Of a stretch of 64,000 nt of DNA, positions 49,545 through 59,200 are shown piece after piece. The DNA is from CATQHL01 sp965204655 (GTDB taxonomy: Bacteria; Actinomycetota; Acidimicrobiia; Acidimicrobiales; CATQHL01): assembly GCA_965204655.1 (NCBI GenBank), contig OZ241998.1, forward strand, positions 2,108,001-2,172,000, in the 5' to 3' direction. The notes under the pieces were generated by a model. That model saw only the letters and a program-made list of their open reading frames with translations, searched no databases and was not told the origin of the DNA. The first letter of the stretch is position 1, and every line of letters starts with the position of its first letter. The translations under genes were made by a program, and so were the position numbers.

Positions 49545-50195
49545 TCAGCTCCTGGCCTTGCCCGCCTTGACGGCGTCGCGGATGACGACGTTGGCGCCCC
49601 TGGGGCCAGGCACGGAGCCCTTCAGCATCAGAAGGCTGCGTTCGGCGTCGGAGGTCACCACCCGAAGGTTCAGCGTGGTCGTCTTTCTCCCTCCGTGAAG
49701 CCCTGGCATCTTCCGACCCTTGAATATGCGCGAGGGCGTGGCGCACTGACCCACCGCTCCGGGTTTCCGGTGAACCTTGTGCGTCCCGTGCGAGGCCCCT
49801 TGGCCGCTGAAACCGTGCCGCTTCATCACGCCTGTGAACCCCTTGCCCTTGCTGACGGCGGTGACGTCCACGAATTCGCCTTCAGCGAGGATGTCGACGC
49901 CGATTTCCTGGCCGACCTCGTACTCGCTCACGTCGTCTAGCCGCAGTTCCACAAGGGCTTTGCCCGGCTCGACGCCGCGGGCTTCAAAATGCCCCCGTTC
50001 GGGGCTGGTGAGACGTTCGCTCGCTGCGTATCCCCAGGTGACCTGCAGGGCGGAGTATCCGTCGGAATCAATCGTCTTGAGCTGAACGACGCGGCAGGGC
50101 TCTACGCGCAGCACCGTTACCGGAACGACGCGACCGTCTTCGCTCCAGACCTGGGTCATGCCCATCTTCTTTCCGATGATCGCCTTTGATGCCAT
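49545..50195 (-). CDS. rplC: 50S ribosomal protein L3
   Basis: L3 is an early 23S rRNA binder near the peptidyl transferase centre. IIGKKMGMTQVWSEDGRVVP starts the protein, and KGFTGVMKRHGFSGQGASHG and GRKMPGLHGGRKTTTLNLRV are the conserved loops. The ATG at 50195 gives 216 residues; the open frame to 50594 upstream is Arg/Pro-rich and not L3-like. The usual first gene of the cluster, rpsJ, is missing upstream. Confidence 0.96.
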   Translation of the reverse strand: MASKAIIGKKMGMTQVWSEDGRVVPVTVLRVEPCRVVQLKTIDSDGYSALQVTWGYAASERLTSPERGHFEARGVEPGKALVELRLDDVSEYEVGQEIGVDILAEGEFVDVTAVSKGKGFTGVMKRHGFSGQGASHGTHKVHRKPGAVGQCATPSRIFKGRKMPGLHGGRKTTTLNLRVVTSDAERSLLMLKGSVPGPRGANVVIRDAVKAGKARS

Positions 50196-50737
50196 TTTTA
50201 GTGTTCTGTCTGTTTGCGTCGTTTCGTTCTTGATGTGTCCGCTCAGGTCGGCTGTCTTACCTGGGGTTTTCCCTCGCGGCGGAAGGGCAGAGGGCTTGCT
50301 GGCTCTTGCGTTGTTCTTAGGACTTTTTCGGATCGGCTGCCTGCGCCGCGCACGGCGAAAGGCTTCTTTTGGGGGCTCTCCACGCTGCTCTGCGCCGCTG
50401 GCGCTCCGGCTAACGCGGATGCTCCGCCGGGGCTTTCGGGCGTTCCGACGAGCCACCTGCGGAGCGAAATAAGTTTGCTGGGCGGTTCCTCTCGACTTTC
50501 CATTCCGACGAGGCCTGCCCAGACGTCGTACTGGTGTTCTGACTGATTCAGAGGGGACTGGCTGCCCACAATCGTTGTGACAACGTTGTGGCAAGCCTGT
50601 CCCTTTCCGGGGCTAGTCCTGAAATCTCAAGAAAGCCAAGTAGAAGTATACCGAATCCAGCATGCATCAACTACTCCGGGGGCATCCGAATACGATTGAT
50701 TGACTCCTGAACGACCGCCAAACCACGGAGGAAGACA
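50196..50737. other. Long leader/intergenic region upstream of rplC; no rpsJ
   Basis: These 542 bases contain no gene I can support. Long open frames in both directions are Arg/Pro-rich and lack family features. On the minus strand there is a TATACT at 50650-50645 that could be the -10 box of the ribosomal operon, leaving a leader of about 440 nt. A pair of palindromes lies at 50567-50590, and TTCCGACGAG is repeated at about 50446 and 50507. Confidence 0.5.
50567..50590. promoter_or_regulatory. Tandem palindromes between rplC and the quinone oxidoreductase gene
   Basis: CACAA-TCG-TTGTG (50567-50579) is directly followed by ACAACGTTGT (50580-50589). The related half-sites suggest an operator with two adjacent sites, placed between the two divergent genes. 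Confidence 0.4.
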
Positions 50738-51709
50738 ATGCACGCAATAGAAGTTTCCGCCTATGGAGGACCTGAAGTCCTTTTGCTCAAAAATCTGCCC
50801 GACCCTGCTCCCGCCGAGCACGAGATGGTCATCGACGTGGCCGCCGTCGGCGTGAACTACTTCGACGTCTATCAACGCAGCGGGCTTTACCCCGTCTCTC
50901 TCCCGTACGTGCCTGGAAGAGAAGGCGCCGGCGTGGTTTCCGCGGTCGGCTCAGATGCGGGGGAATTCAAAGTGGGCGACCGCGTGGCGTGGGGGACAGG
51001 CATCGGTTCGTACGGGGAACGCGTCGCCGTTGCTGCCTGCGACGTGCTGGCGGTGCCCGACGGCGTGTCGCTGGAAACCGCTGCTGCTGTGATGCTCCAG
51101 GGAATGACGGCCCACTACTTGGCAATCTCCGCATTTCCGCTTCAGGAAGGGAGTCGCTGCCTTATTCACGCAGGGGCGGGAGGCACCGGCCTTTTGCTTA
51201 TTCAAATTGCTAAGCAGCGCGGTGCGGAGGTGTTCACGACAGTGGGCAACGCAGCCAAAGCGGAGTTGGCACTGGCCGCCGGCGCCGATCACGCCGTGAT
51301 CTACAATGAGACGAATTTTGCAGAGGCGATAGAGGAAATAGCCGGGCCTCAGTGCCTAGATGTCGTCTACGACGGAGTCGGGGCTTCGGTTTTTGAAGAC
51401 GGCCTGAAGATGCTGCGTCCGAGGGGTCTTATGGTCAGTTTTGGAAATGCCTCCGGCCCGGTGCCGCCGGTTGCGCCGCTGGCGCTGGGCACTAAGTCGC
51501 TGTTCCTCACTCGTCCCCGCCTAGACGACTACGTGGCTGACCGAGAGGAGTTGGAGTGGCGCGCCGAAGACTTGTTCTCCTGGATCGCCTCCGGCGAACT
51601 CAACGTGAGGGTCGGCCTGGAACTGCCTCTCGCCGACGCCGCCGAAGCGCACCGCCGCCTAGAGGGCCGCGAAACAACCGGCAAAATCCTCCTGCGAACC
51701 AAAGGATAA
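50738..51709 (+). CDS. NADPH:quinone oxidoreductase (zinc-independent MDR family)
   Basis: A quinone or enone reductase of the medium-chain dehydrogenase family. The N-terminal domain (YGGPEVLLLKNLPDPAPAEH, VGVNYFDVYQRSGLYPVSLP, VPGREGAGVVSAVGSDAGEF) and nucleotide-binding loop LIHAGAGGTGLLLIQIAKQR match quinone oxidoreductase 1. The structural zinc Cys cluster is absent, as expected. GGAGGAAGACA precedes the ATG. It stands alone, divergent from the ribosomal operon. Confidence 0.94.
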   Translation: MHAIEVSAYGGPEVLLLKNLPDPAPAEHEMVIDVAAVGVNYFDVYQRSGLYPVSLPYVPGREGAGVVSAVGSDAGEFKVGDRVAWGTGIGSYGERVAVAACDVLAVPDGVSLETAAAVMLQGMTAHYLAISAFPLQEGSRCLIHAGAGGTGLLLIQIAKQRGAEVFTTVGNAAKAELALAAGADHAVIYNETNFAEAIEEIAGPQCLDVVYDGVGASVFEDGLKMLRPRGLMVSFGNASGPVPPVAPLALGTKSLFLTRPRLDDYVADREELEWRAEDLFSWIASGELNVRVGLELPLADAAEAHRRLEGRETTGKILLRTKG

Positions 51710-51727
51710 TTTCCCCTTCCGAGCGAT

Positions 51728-52360
51728 CTATTGCCGATGTTCTGGCAGCCAGCCTTCTGGTGCCCAGAGTTCTATTCCTTCATCATTCACCACAGGGTTC
51801 GGAAATAGACTTGAGCGGATATTGGATATGGAGATTACAAAGCGCTCATCTGCGACCTTGCGTAGTTCCCTGGACACTCGCTTTGGGGGGGATGCTAAGA
51901 CGATTTGCTTATCGGAGTAACGGTTGTGGATAGCTTCAATTGCCGGCACCAGGTCACTGTCTCCTGAAATGATTAAAGCTTTGTCGAATTTGTCATCGAT
52001 AGCGTCTTCGAGTAATCGAACTGCGATATTTACGTCTGTTTTCTTCTCTTCCTGTTTTGCCCATTGACATCCACAGGAGCGGCATTTAACCGGTTTTGAC
52101 AAGAAATGCCCAAAGTCGAATTGGATCCCACTCAGAGTTCTCAGAGCATCGATGAAGACCGCTTGCCTGCTGGATTTGTCGGGGTCCCCCTTGACCATTG
52201 TTGTGAAATAGCGCACTAGCTCAAGGCGGTGCGTGGGAGGAAGAATGGCTTCGCAAAGAAATCTTATGTTGAGCCAGCGATAGGCAAGCATCCTTGCAGC
52301 TCTCAACCCGTAGTAGAGGTTGAAACCATCGACGTAACCGATAACTCGCTTAAGTCCCAT
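51728..52360 (-). CDS. NYN-domain (PIN-like, LabA/DUF88) putative ribonuclease
   Basis: A 210-residue protein with the NYN nuclease fold: RVIGYVDGFNLYYG near the start (first acidic residue), KKTDVNIAVRLLEDAI (second) and LIISGDSDLVPAI (third cluster). These acids would bind Mg for RNA cleavage. A KCRSCGCQW Cys cluster inserted before the second motif may bind metal. The ATG at 52360 is preferred to a TTG at 52369. Base composition is visibly lower in GC than its neighbours, suggesting transfer. It converges on the quinone reductase gene. No antitoxin-like partner is adjacent, so a toxin role is not supported. Confidence 0.88.
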   Translation of the reverse strand: MGLKRVIGYVDGFNLYYGLRAARMLAYRWLNIRFLCEAILPPTHRLELVRYFTTMVKGDPDKSSRQAVFIDALRTLSGIQFDFGHFLSKPVKCRSCGCQWAKQEEKKTDVNIAVRLLEDAIDDKFDKALIISGDSDLVPAIEAIHNRYSDKQIVLASPPKRVSRELRKVADERFVISISNIRSSLFPNPVVNDEGIELWAPEGWLPEHRQ

Positions 52361-52728
52361 CGATGTCAAGAATAGTTTGTAATTGTCATAGTTCTTGGTA
52401 TAGTGAGTATCACCCCCCTAGGGTGAGTAGCCCTAGCCTGACGCCCCCGGCCCAGTGCCCCTGGGTCGGGGGCGGTTCTATTGCAGATGAGCAAACTCTT
52501 CCGCTTGTCTGCTTTCTGTTCTGCTATGAGTTGAGCTCGCTCCGTCCGAGTGAAGTCGTAAGCAGGTCACTGAGGTTCACTTGATGTCTGCGCTGAAAGG
52601 TTGAGTAATTTGTTAACCTCAGCATCAATCATCGTCCTGGCGAAGAGTCCCACCGCAGCGGAGTTTTTCGGCTGATGGTTAAGACTGTTGTCTAGGACTC
52701 TTCCCTTGATTATTTGCAGGAGGACAAA
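52361..52728. other. Intergenic region between NYN gene and ndk
   Basis: This gap of 368 bases contains a small hairpin (CTAGGG-TGAGTAG-CCCTAG near 52420) and a strong GC-rich hairpin at 52442-52474, then an AT-richer stretch with GGTTGAG/TTAACC self-complementarity at about 52600. I see no coding sequence in it. Confidence 0.5.
52442..52474. terminator. Strong GC-rich hairpin upstream of ndk
   Basis: CGCCCCCGGCCCAG pairs with CTGGGTCGGGGGCG around a short TGCCC loop with one G-U pair. It is followed by TTCTATT rather than a U-run. No plus-strand gene lies before it, so it may be a leader structure or an orphan terminator. Confidence 0.4.
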
Positions 52729-53142
52729 GTGAGCGCAACTCTGGTGCTGTGCAAGCCCGACGCTGTTGAGCGGGGACTCGTCGGGGAAATCATCACCCGC
52801 ATTGAACGCAAGGGGCTGCGCCTTGCTGAGGCGCGTTTGCTTCTGGTAGACGACGCTCTGGCCGCCGCCCACTACGCCGAGCACGTCCACAAGCCCTTCT
52901 ATCCTGAACTGCGAGACTTCATAAGCCGCTCCCCGTCGCTGGCGCTGGTGGTAGAAGGCCCCGAAGACACCGTAGAGATCGTCCGCACTCTCATGGGGCA
53001 GACCGACCCTTCGACCGCTCCTCCAGGGACCATCCGGGGCGACTATGGCACTCAGATCACCGAGAACCTGGTGCACGGCAGCGACAGCCGCGCCTCAGCA
53101 GAACGCGAGATAGCAATCTTCTTTCCCGACCGCGCTCCTTAA
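52729..53142 (+). CDS. ndk: Nucleoside diphosphate kinase
   Basis: Ndk transfers the ATP gamma-phosphate to NDPs through a phospho-His. LVLCKPDAVERGLVGEIITR and the active-site region ENLVHGSDS (His116 in this numbering) are diagnostic, and the protein closes with EIAIFFP. GTG at 52729 is chosen over TTG at 52714 because AGGAGG at 52718-52723 lies correctly before it, giving 137 residues. It stands alone between two intergenic regions. Confidence 0.96.
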   Translation: MSATLVLCKPDAVERGLVGEIITRIERKGLRLAEARLLLVDDALAAAHYAEHVHKPFYPELRDFISRSPSLALVVEGPEDTVEIVRTLMGQTDPSTAPPGTIRGDYGTQITENLVHGSDSRASAEREIAIFFPDRAP

Positions 53143-53170
53143 GACGAGACTTCCCGCCGACTGACGTTGA
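53142..53170. repeat. 29-bp direct repeat, copy 1
   Basis: The sequence begins agacgagacttcccgccgac at the ndk stop. It recurs 63 bp on at 53205-53233 with two mismatches near the 3' end. Confidence 0.75.
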
Positions 53171-53204
53171 CCACGTCCACCGGTGACAGCTAGTTCACCC
53201 CCTG

Positions 53205-53233
53205 AGACGAGACTTCCCGCCGACTGGTGTTGA
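53205..53233. repeat. 29-bp direct repeat, copy 2
   Basis: Second copy of the repeat that starts at 53142. The two copies flank 34 bp. The 216-nt gap between ndk and the RCC1-like gene otherwise holds only a weak 7-bp hairpin (GTGGGTC/GACCCAC) near 53305-53340. Confidence 0.75.
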
Positions 53234-53358
53234 GGAAAGGGGAGAGCGGAATTCGAGCCGGCGAGAATCCTCAAACTTGGGAATCCTCCCGATGCCTAGT
53301 GTGGGTCTCTTGAGCTGAGATCCCCCTGCGACCCACTCGGGGCTGCCTCAGCGGTGGA

Positions 53359-56280
53359 TTAAGGGTCGTCGGTGCCAGTAGGCCCGGTTTGTCCGGTTTC
53401 CGTGTCGTGGTCGGTTTGTGGGGGTTGTGGTGGTGTGGTTGTGTTGAGGCTTGTGCTGGTTGTTCCGCCGGCGTTTCGTGTCCAGATGTCGATTCGGTAG
53501 GTGGTTGCTGGTTGCAGGGTGTTGATGTTTAGGGTTGTGTTGGTGATTCCGGTGAATACTTGTGTGTGTTTCCAGTGTCTTTCTTCTTGGTTTGTGCCGG
53601 TGAAGAATTGTTGGGTTATGTGCACTTCGTAGGTTTCTGCGGTGTTCACGGGTTTCCAGGTGAGGGTCATGCCGTGGGCGGTGGCGGCGGGGGGGAGTAC
53701 TTCTGCTTTGGGGGGGCGTTCAGGTGTGATCACCCAGTTCCCGGTGGAGGCTAAGATCACGAGCCGCGGTTGGGACCATTCGGATGCCCCTGCATTGTTC
53801 ACGGATCTGAGTTCTATGGAGTACGCTCTGTCGAGTTCTAGTCTTTCGAAGGTGTATTCGTTGAAGAACCTCCCGTTGACGCGGACGGGTTCCCCGCCGT
53901 TGAGGCGTAGTTCGTAGTTTGCTTTTCCGTTCACGGGTTCCCAGGTGATTTTGATTCCGTCGTCGGGGTCGTCGCGGTGGGCTTTGAAGTTCGGGACAGG
54001 CTCCACTGCGAGAATTTTGGCTAGCTCCGGGAGAGGGTGGGTTCTTTGGTTGGTCCAGCATTCCACCCCTCCGGCGGGGCGTAGCCCGCAGGTGTTGTAT
54101 GTTCCTGCGGTTAGTTGAGTGAACCCGCCTGCTGGGGGAGCCGAGCGGCTGTCGAACAAGGAAGACCCCCGGTAAGGGGCTATGTATCTTAGTTCCCGCC
54201 TGTTTTCGTCGTTTCCTCTGAGGGGCTTGAAGTAGGCTTTGCGGGGGTCGTTAGTGTCTCTGCCCCCCCAACATTCCGATTCGCCTGTGGGTCGCAGCCC
54301 GCAGGTGTGGTCTGCCCCCGCCGTTAGAGATGTGAACACCCCCGACGGGGCGACCGACTGCCCCCAGTAGTTATCGCCCCAGCAAACGACCCCGCCGCCT
54401 GTTTCTTCCCGTGTTTCTAGCAGGGCGCAGGCGTGCCTGTACCCCGCGGTGAGTTGCGTATAGCGGCCTTCCGGAGGGCTGGATTCTCCGAGTTCGCTGC
54501 GCCCCCAGCAAACGAGATTACTCCCATCGGCAGTGCGGGAGAGGGCGGAGAGCAGCCCGCAGGAGAAACCGTCCCCCAGCGCCAGGTCGGTGAACTCGCC
54601 TTCCGGGGGGGTGGACTCCCCGAACTCGTCGCGCCCCCAACACTCCACTTCTCTTGAGGGGCGCAGCCCGCAGGTGTGCCGGGTGCCAGCGGCTAGTCTC
54701 GTGAACTCCTTCCAGGGGGGGCTGGATTCTCCGTGCACGTTGTCTCCCCAGCAGACGACATTGTCCCACTTATCCGGCCGTAAACCGCAGATGTGCCCCG
54801 GCCCCACAGCCAAAGACCTCAAGCGCCCGTCTACAGCGGGCGCTCCTTGACACCCCCACCATTCGGCTTCCACGCTCTCACACGCGAACCCCCAGCACTC
54901 CACCTCCCCGTTGGGGCGCGTGCCGCAAAAGAATCTGCCCCCAGACTCCACCCTCACGAACTCCCCTGCAGGGGCGGAGGCGGCGTGAACCTTCACCGGC
55001 GCCCCGGGGGCGCACTCAGCGCCCCACCAGTAGCGATGCTGAGTTTCGCACTTGATGTCCGGCGGGAACTCCCAACAAGCTATCCCCCCTTCAACCAGGA
55101 TGCCGCAACCGTGGAAATGACTCGCTGCAACCGAAACGAACTCTCCCGCGGGAGACAACGACGAATAATGCTCAAAATCGAACTCACAATCCCCCACAAT
55201 CCAGTCGTGTTCTTCGCTGACGAACACCTTTAGCCCGAGGAAACTGCAAGTATGCCAACACTCCACCCCGCCCCCCGGGCGGACACCGCACGTCTCATTC
55301 CCCCCCGCGCTAATAGAAACAAACTCACCATCAGGAAGACGATCCACGTCAATAGCCCACGACCTTTCCCGCGTAGAATCCGGAGAGCATGCGACCCATG
55401 CGTGCACGAAGTCGCTTGCGTGCACGAAGTGGCCGCAAGCATGCCAACACTCCACCTCACCGCTCTCCAAGAGACCGCAAGCGTGCTCATCCCCCACTGC
55501 TATCTCCACGTAAGCACCTCCCGGGCCCGCCGGACGCTTCTCCAACTCACGAACTTCAGCCTCATCAAGAGTCGCTAAGATAGCCATATTCTCCTCCGGA
55601 GAATCACCAATTTCCCCCCAATGCAATATATCAGACGGCCCCCAACGCGCCCCCCAGCATTCCACCTCTCCGCTCGGTCTAAGCCCGCACGCGTAAAATT
55701 TGCTTACCTGGACATCGGAGAACTCCCCACCCGGCGGCTCAATAGTGCTAAGAGCCGAGATATCGGAAACACCCCGAAGAGGGGAGGGTTCATAATCTGA
55801 AAACGTTCCCCAGCATTCTATTTCCCCTCTTAGGCGTAGCCCGCATGTGTACCAACTCCCGACGCTCACCGATTTAAACAATCCCTGTGGTGGAGGCTCC
55901 CAACCTGCCCCCCAGCATTCGATTTCGCCGGCGCCGCGTAAACCGCAGGCGTGGTGATCCCCCACGCTCACCATTGTGAAATCTTCACCCGCAGGTAACC
56001 CCCAAACCGAATCGTAACCCCAGCACTCCAGCACGCCGCTGGCCCTCACCCCGCAACTCATTACACCCACGTCCAACGACACGAAACCGTCCTCAAGACC
56101 CGTTGAGGGCACGTCTTCGGGCGTTCCGGCGGCCTCTGCAGCACTCTCCCGCAACGCACTCGCAGGCGGATCCTCAGCTAGAACCTGGGAAGGGAAACCC
56201 GCCAGCAACACCCCGGCGATTACCGCTGCGCGCCAAGTCAAGATCATCCTCGGGCGCACTCCAGGATCCTTCTTAATCAC
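53359..56280 (-). CDS. Exported RCC1-repeat/FN3 protein, copy B
   Basis: A 973-residue exported protein with no enzyme motif. After a signal peptide (LTWRAAVIAGVLLAGFPSQVLA) there are 14 RCC1-like repeats of the form CGLRxxGxxECWG, which would build two seven-bladed propellers. Each repeat carries a Cys near its start and a CW pair, so 28 Cys could form a disulfide in each blade. Two FN3 domains follow from about residue 755, then a Gln/Thr-rich end without an anchor. The GTG at 56280 lies 5 nt after the upstream paralog's stop, so the two form one operon. Large parts are nucleotide-identical to the paralog at 56286. Binding of protein or carbohydrate is likely; the ligand is unknown. Confidence 0.88.
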   Translation of the reverse strand: MIKKDPGVRPRMILTWRAAVIAGVLLAGFPSQVLAEDPPASALRESAAEAAGTPEDVPSTGLEDGFVSLDVGVMSCGVRASGVLECWGYDSVWGLPAGEDFTMVSVGDHHACGLRGAGEIECWGAGWEPPPQGLFKSVSVGSWYTCGLRLRGEIECWGTFSDYEPSPLRGVSDISALSTIEPPGGEFSDVQVSKFYACGLRPSGEVECWGARWGPSDILHWGEIGDSPEENMAILATLDEAEVRELEKRPAGPGGAYVEIAVGDEHACGLLESGEVECWHACGHFVHASDFVHAWVACSPDSTRERSWAIDVDRLPDGEFVSISAGGNETCGVRPGGGVECWHTCSFLGLKVFVSEEHDWIVGDCEFDFEHYSSLSPAGEFVSVAASHFHGCGILVEGGIACWEFPPDIKCETQHRYWWGAECAPGAPVKVHAASAPAGEFVRVESGGRFFCGTRPNGEVECWGFACESVEAEWWGCQGAPAVDGRLRSLAVGPGHICGLRPDKWDNVVCWGDNVHGESSPPWKEFTRLAAGTRHTCGLRPSREVECWGRDEFGESTPPEGEFTDLALGDGFSCGLLSALSRTADGSNLVCWGRSELGESSPPEGRYTQLTAGYRHACALLETREETGGGVVCWGDNYWGQSVAPSGVFTSLTAGADHTCGLRPTGESECWGGRDTNDPRKAYFKPLRGNDENRRELRYIAPYRGSSLFDSRSAPPAGGFTQLTAGTYNTCGLRPAGGVECWTNQRTHPLPELAKILAVEPVPNFKAHRDDPDDGIKITWEPVNGKANYELRLNGGEPVRVNGRFFNEYTFERLELDRAYSIELRSVNNAGASEWSQPRLVILASTGNWVITPERPPKAEVLPPAATAHGMTLTWKPVNTAETYEVHITQQFFTGTNQEERHWKHTQVFTGITNTTLNINTLQPATTYRIDIWTRNAGGTTSTSLNTTTPPQPPQTDHDTETGQTGPTGTDDP

Positions 56281-56285
56281 GCGCG

Positions 56286-59200
56286 TTATCCGGTTTCCGT
56301 GTAGTGGTTGGTTTGTGGGGGTTGTGGTGGTGTGGTTGTGTTGAGGCTTGTGCTGGTTGTTCCGCCGGCGTTTCGTGTCCAGATGTCGATTCGGTAGGTG
56401 GTTGCTGGTTGCAGGGTGTTGATGTTTAGGGTTGTGTTGGTGATTCCGGTGAATATTTGTGTGTGTTTCCAGTGTCTTTCTTCTTGGCTTGTGCCGGTGA
56501 AGAATTGTTGGGTTAGGTGTACTTCGTAGGTTTCTGCCGTGTCTACGGGTTCCCAGGTGAGGGTCATGCCGTGGGCGGTGGCGGCGGGGGGGAGCACTTC
56601 TGCTTTGGGGGGGCGTTCAGGTGTGATCACCCAGTTCCCGGTGGAGGCTAAGATCACGAGCCGCGGTTGGGACCATTCGGATGCCCCTGCATTGTTCACA
56701 GATCTGAGTTCTATGGAGTACGCTTTGTCGAGTTCTAGTTTCTCAAAGGTGTATTCTAGTCTTTCAAAGGTGTATTCGTTGAAGAACCTCCCGTTGACGC
56801 GGACGGGTTCCCCGCCGTTGAGGCGGAGTTCGTAGTCTGCTTGTCCGTTCACGCGTTCCCAGGTGATTTTGATTCCGTCGTCGGGGTCGTCGCGGTGGGC
56901 TTTGATATCCTGGGCGGGCTCCACTGTGAGGATTTTGGCTAGTTCCGGGAGAGGGTCGGTTCTTTGGTTGGCCCAGCATTCCACTTCGCCTGTGGGGCGC
57001 AGCCCGCAGGTGTTGTATGTTCCTGCGGTTAGTTGAGTGAACCCGCCTGCTGGGGGAGTCGAGCGGCTGTCGAACAAGGAAGACCCTCGGTAGGGGGCGA
57101 CGTATCTTAGTTCCCGCCTGTTTTCGTCGTTTCCTCTTAGGGGCTTGAAGTAGGATTTGCGGGGGTCGTTAGTGTCTCTGCCCCCCCAGCACTCCGCTTC
57201 GCCGGCGGGGCGCAGCCCGCAGGTGTGGTCTGCCCCCGCCGTTAGAGAGGTGAACACCCCCGACGGGGCGACCGACTGCCCCCAGTAGTTATCGCCCCAG
57301 CAAACAACCCCGCCGCCTGTTTCTTCCCGTGTTTCTAGCAGGGCGCAGGCGTGCCTGTACCCCGCGGTGAGTTGCGTGTAGCGGCCTTCCGGAGGGTTGG
57401 ATTCTCCGAGTTCGCTGCGCCCCCAGCAAACGAGATTGCTCTCCTCGGCAGTGCGAGGGGGCGCTCTGTCAGCAGTTTGGCTGCCACCTCTTGCCCCTTC
57501 GGCGGGATTGCTCCCATCGGCAGTGCGGGAGAGGGCGGAGAGCAGCCCGCAGGAGAAACCGTCCCCCAACGCCAGGTCGGTGAACTCGCCTTCCGGGGGA
57601 GTGGACTCCCCGAACTCGTCGCGCCCCCAACACTCCACTTCTCTTGAGGGGCGCAGCCCGCAGGTGTGCCGGGTGCCAGCGGCTAGTCTCGTGAACTCCT
57701 TCCAGGGGGGGCTGGATTCTCCGTGCACGTTGTCTCCCCAGCAGACGACATTGTCCCACTTATCCGGCCGTAAACCGCAGATGTGCCCCGGCCCCACAGC
57801 CAAAGACCTCAAGCGCCCGTCTACAGCGGGCGCTCCTTGACACCCCCACCATTCGGCTTCCACGCTCTCACACGCGAACCCCCAGCACTCCACCTCCCCG
57901 TTGGGGCGCGTGCCGCAAAAGAATCTGCCCCCAGACTCCACCCTCACGAACTCCCCTGCAGGGGCGGAGACGGCGTGAACCTTCACCGGCGCCCCGGGGG
58001 CGCACTCAGCGCCCCACCAATAGCGATGCTGAGTTTCGCACTTAATGTCCGACGGGAACTCCCAACAAGCTATCCCCCCTTCAACCAGGATGCCGCAACC
58101 GTTTAAATAACTCGCGTCAACCGAAACGAACTCTCCCACGGGAGACAACGACGAATAATGCCTAGAATCGCTCTCACAATCCCCTTCAAGCCAGTCGTGT
58201 TCTTCGCTGACGAACACCTCTAGCCCGAGGAAACTGCAAGTATGCCAACACTCTACCCCGCCCCCCGGGCGGATACCGCACGTCTCATTCCCCCCCGCGC
58301 TAATAGAAACAAACTCCCCGTCAGGAAGACGATCCACGTCAATAGCCCACGACTTTGACGGATCCCTCCGAGAGCATTCGAACCAGCCACCCACGAAGTT
58401 GCCGCATGCATGCCAACACTCCACCTCGCCGTTCTCTAAGAGACCGCAAGCATGCAAATTCCCCACCGCTATCTCCACGTAAGCACCCCCCGGGCCCGCC
58501 GGACGCTTCTCCAAAATCCTATCATAAGCCTCATAAATAACCGGCGTAATAGTTTCAGATTCCTCCGGGTCAGTAGCCCAGTGCGCTATGTCATATTGCC
58601 GCTGAAGTATCCCCCAGCATTCTACCTCTCCGCTCGGTCTAAGCCCGCACGCAAGATCCCTGCCCACCTCTACCTGGGAAAATGTTCCCTCTGTAGGTTC
58701 CCAACGATGCTCCGATTCATACCAATAATTATACAAAGTCCAATTATTATACCAAGTCCCCACTAGAAGACCCCAACACTCCAACTCTCCTCCGAGACGC
58801 AACCCACACGCATATGAATAGCCGTATCCTCCACCTACACTCACCGATTTGAACAGCCCCCCTGGGGGAGGCTCCCAGATTCCTTCACCCCAGCATTCGA
58901 TTTCGCCGGCGCCGCGTAAACCGCAGGCGTGGTGATCCCCCACGCTCACCATTGTGAAATCTTCGCCCTCAGGCAAACCCCAAACCGAATCGTAACCCCA
59001 GCACTCCAGCATGCCGCTGGCCCTCACCCCGCAACTCATTACACCCACGTCCAACGACACGAAACCGTCCTCAAGACCCGTTGAGGGCACGCCTCCGGGT
59101 GTTTCGGCGGCCGCTGAAGCACTCTCCCGCAACGCGCTCTCGGGCGGATCCTCAGCTAGAACCTGGGAAGGGAAACCCGCCAGCAGCATCCCGGCGGCTA

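Noticed and set aside
50243..50569. Minus-strand 108-codon frame upstream of rplC as a possible rpsJ
   Set aside because: No S10 motifs; low-complexity composition and no ribosome binding site.
51728..52360. NYN gene as half of a toxin-antitoxin pair
   Set aside because: No short partner gene lies next to it on either side.
53300..53345. Possible tRNA-like fold after ndk
   Set aside because: Only one 7-bp stem can be formed; no T-loop, D-loop or anticodon arm.
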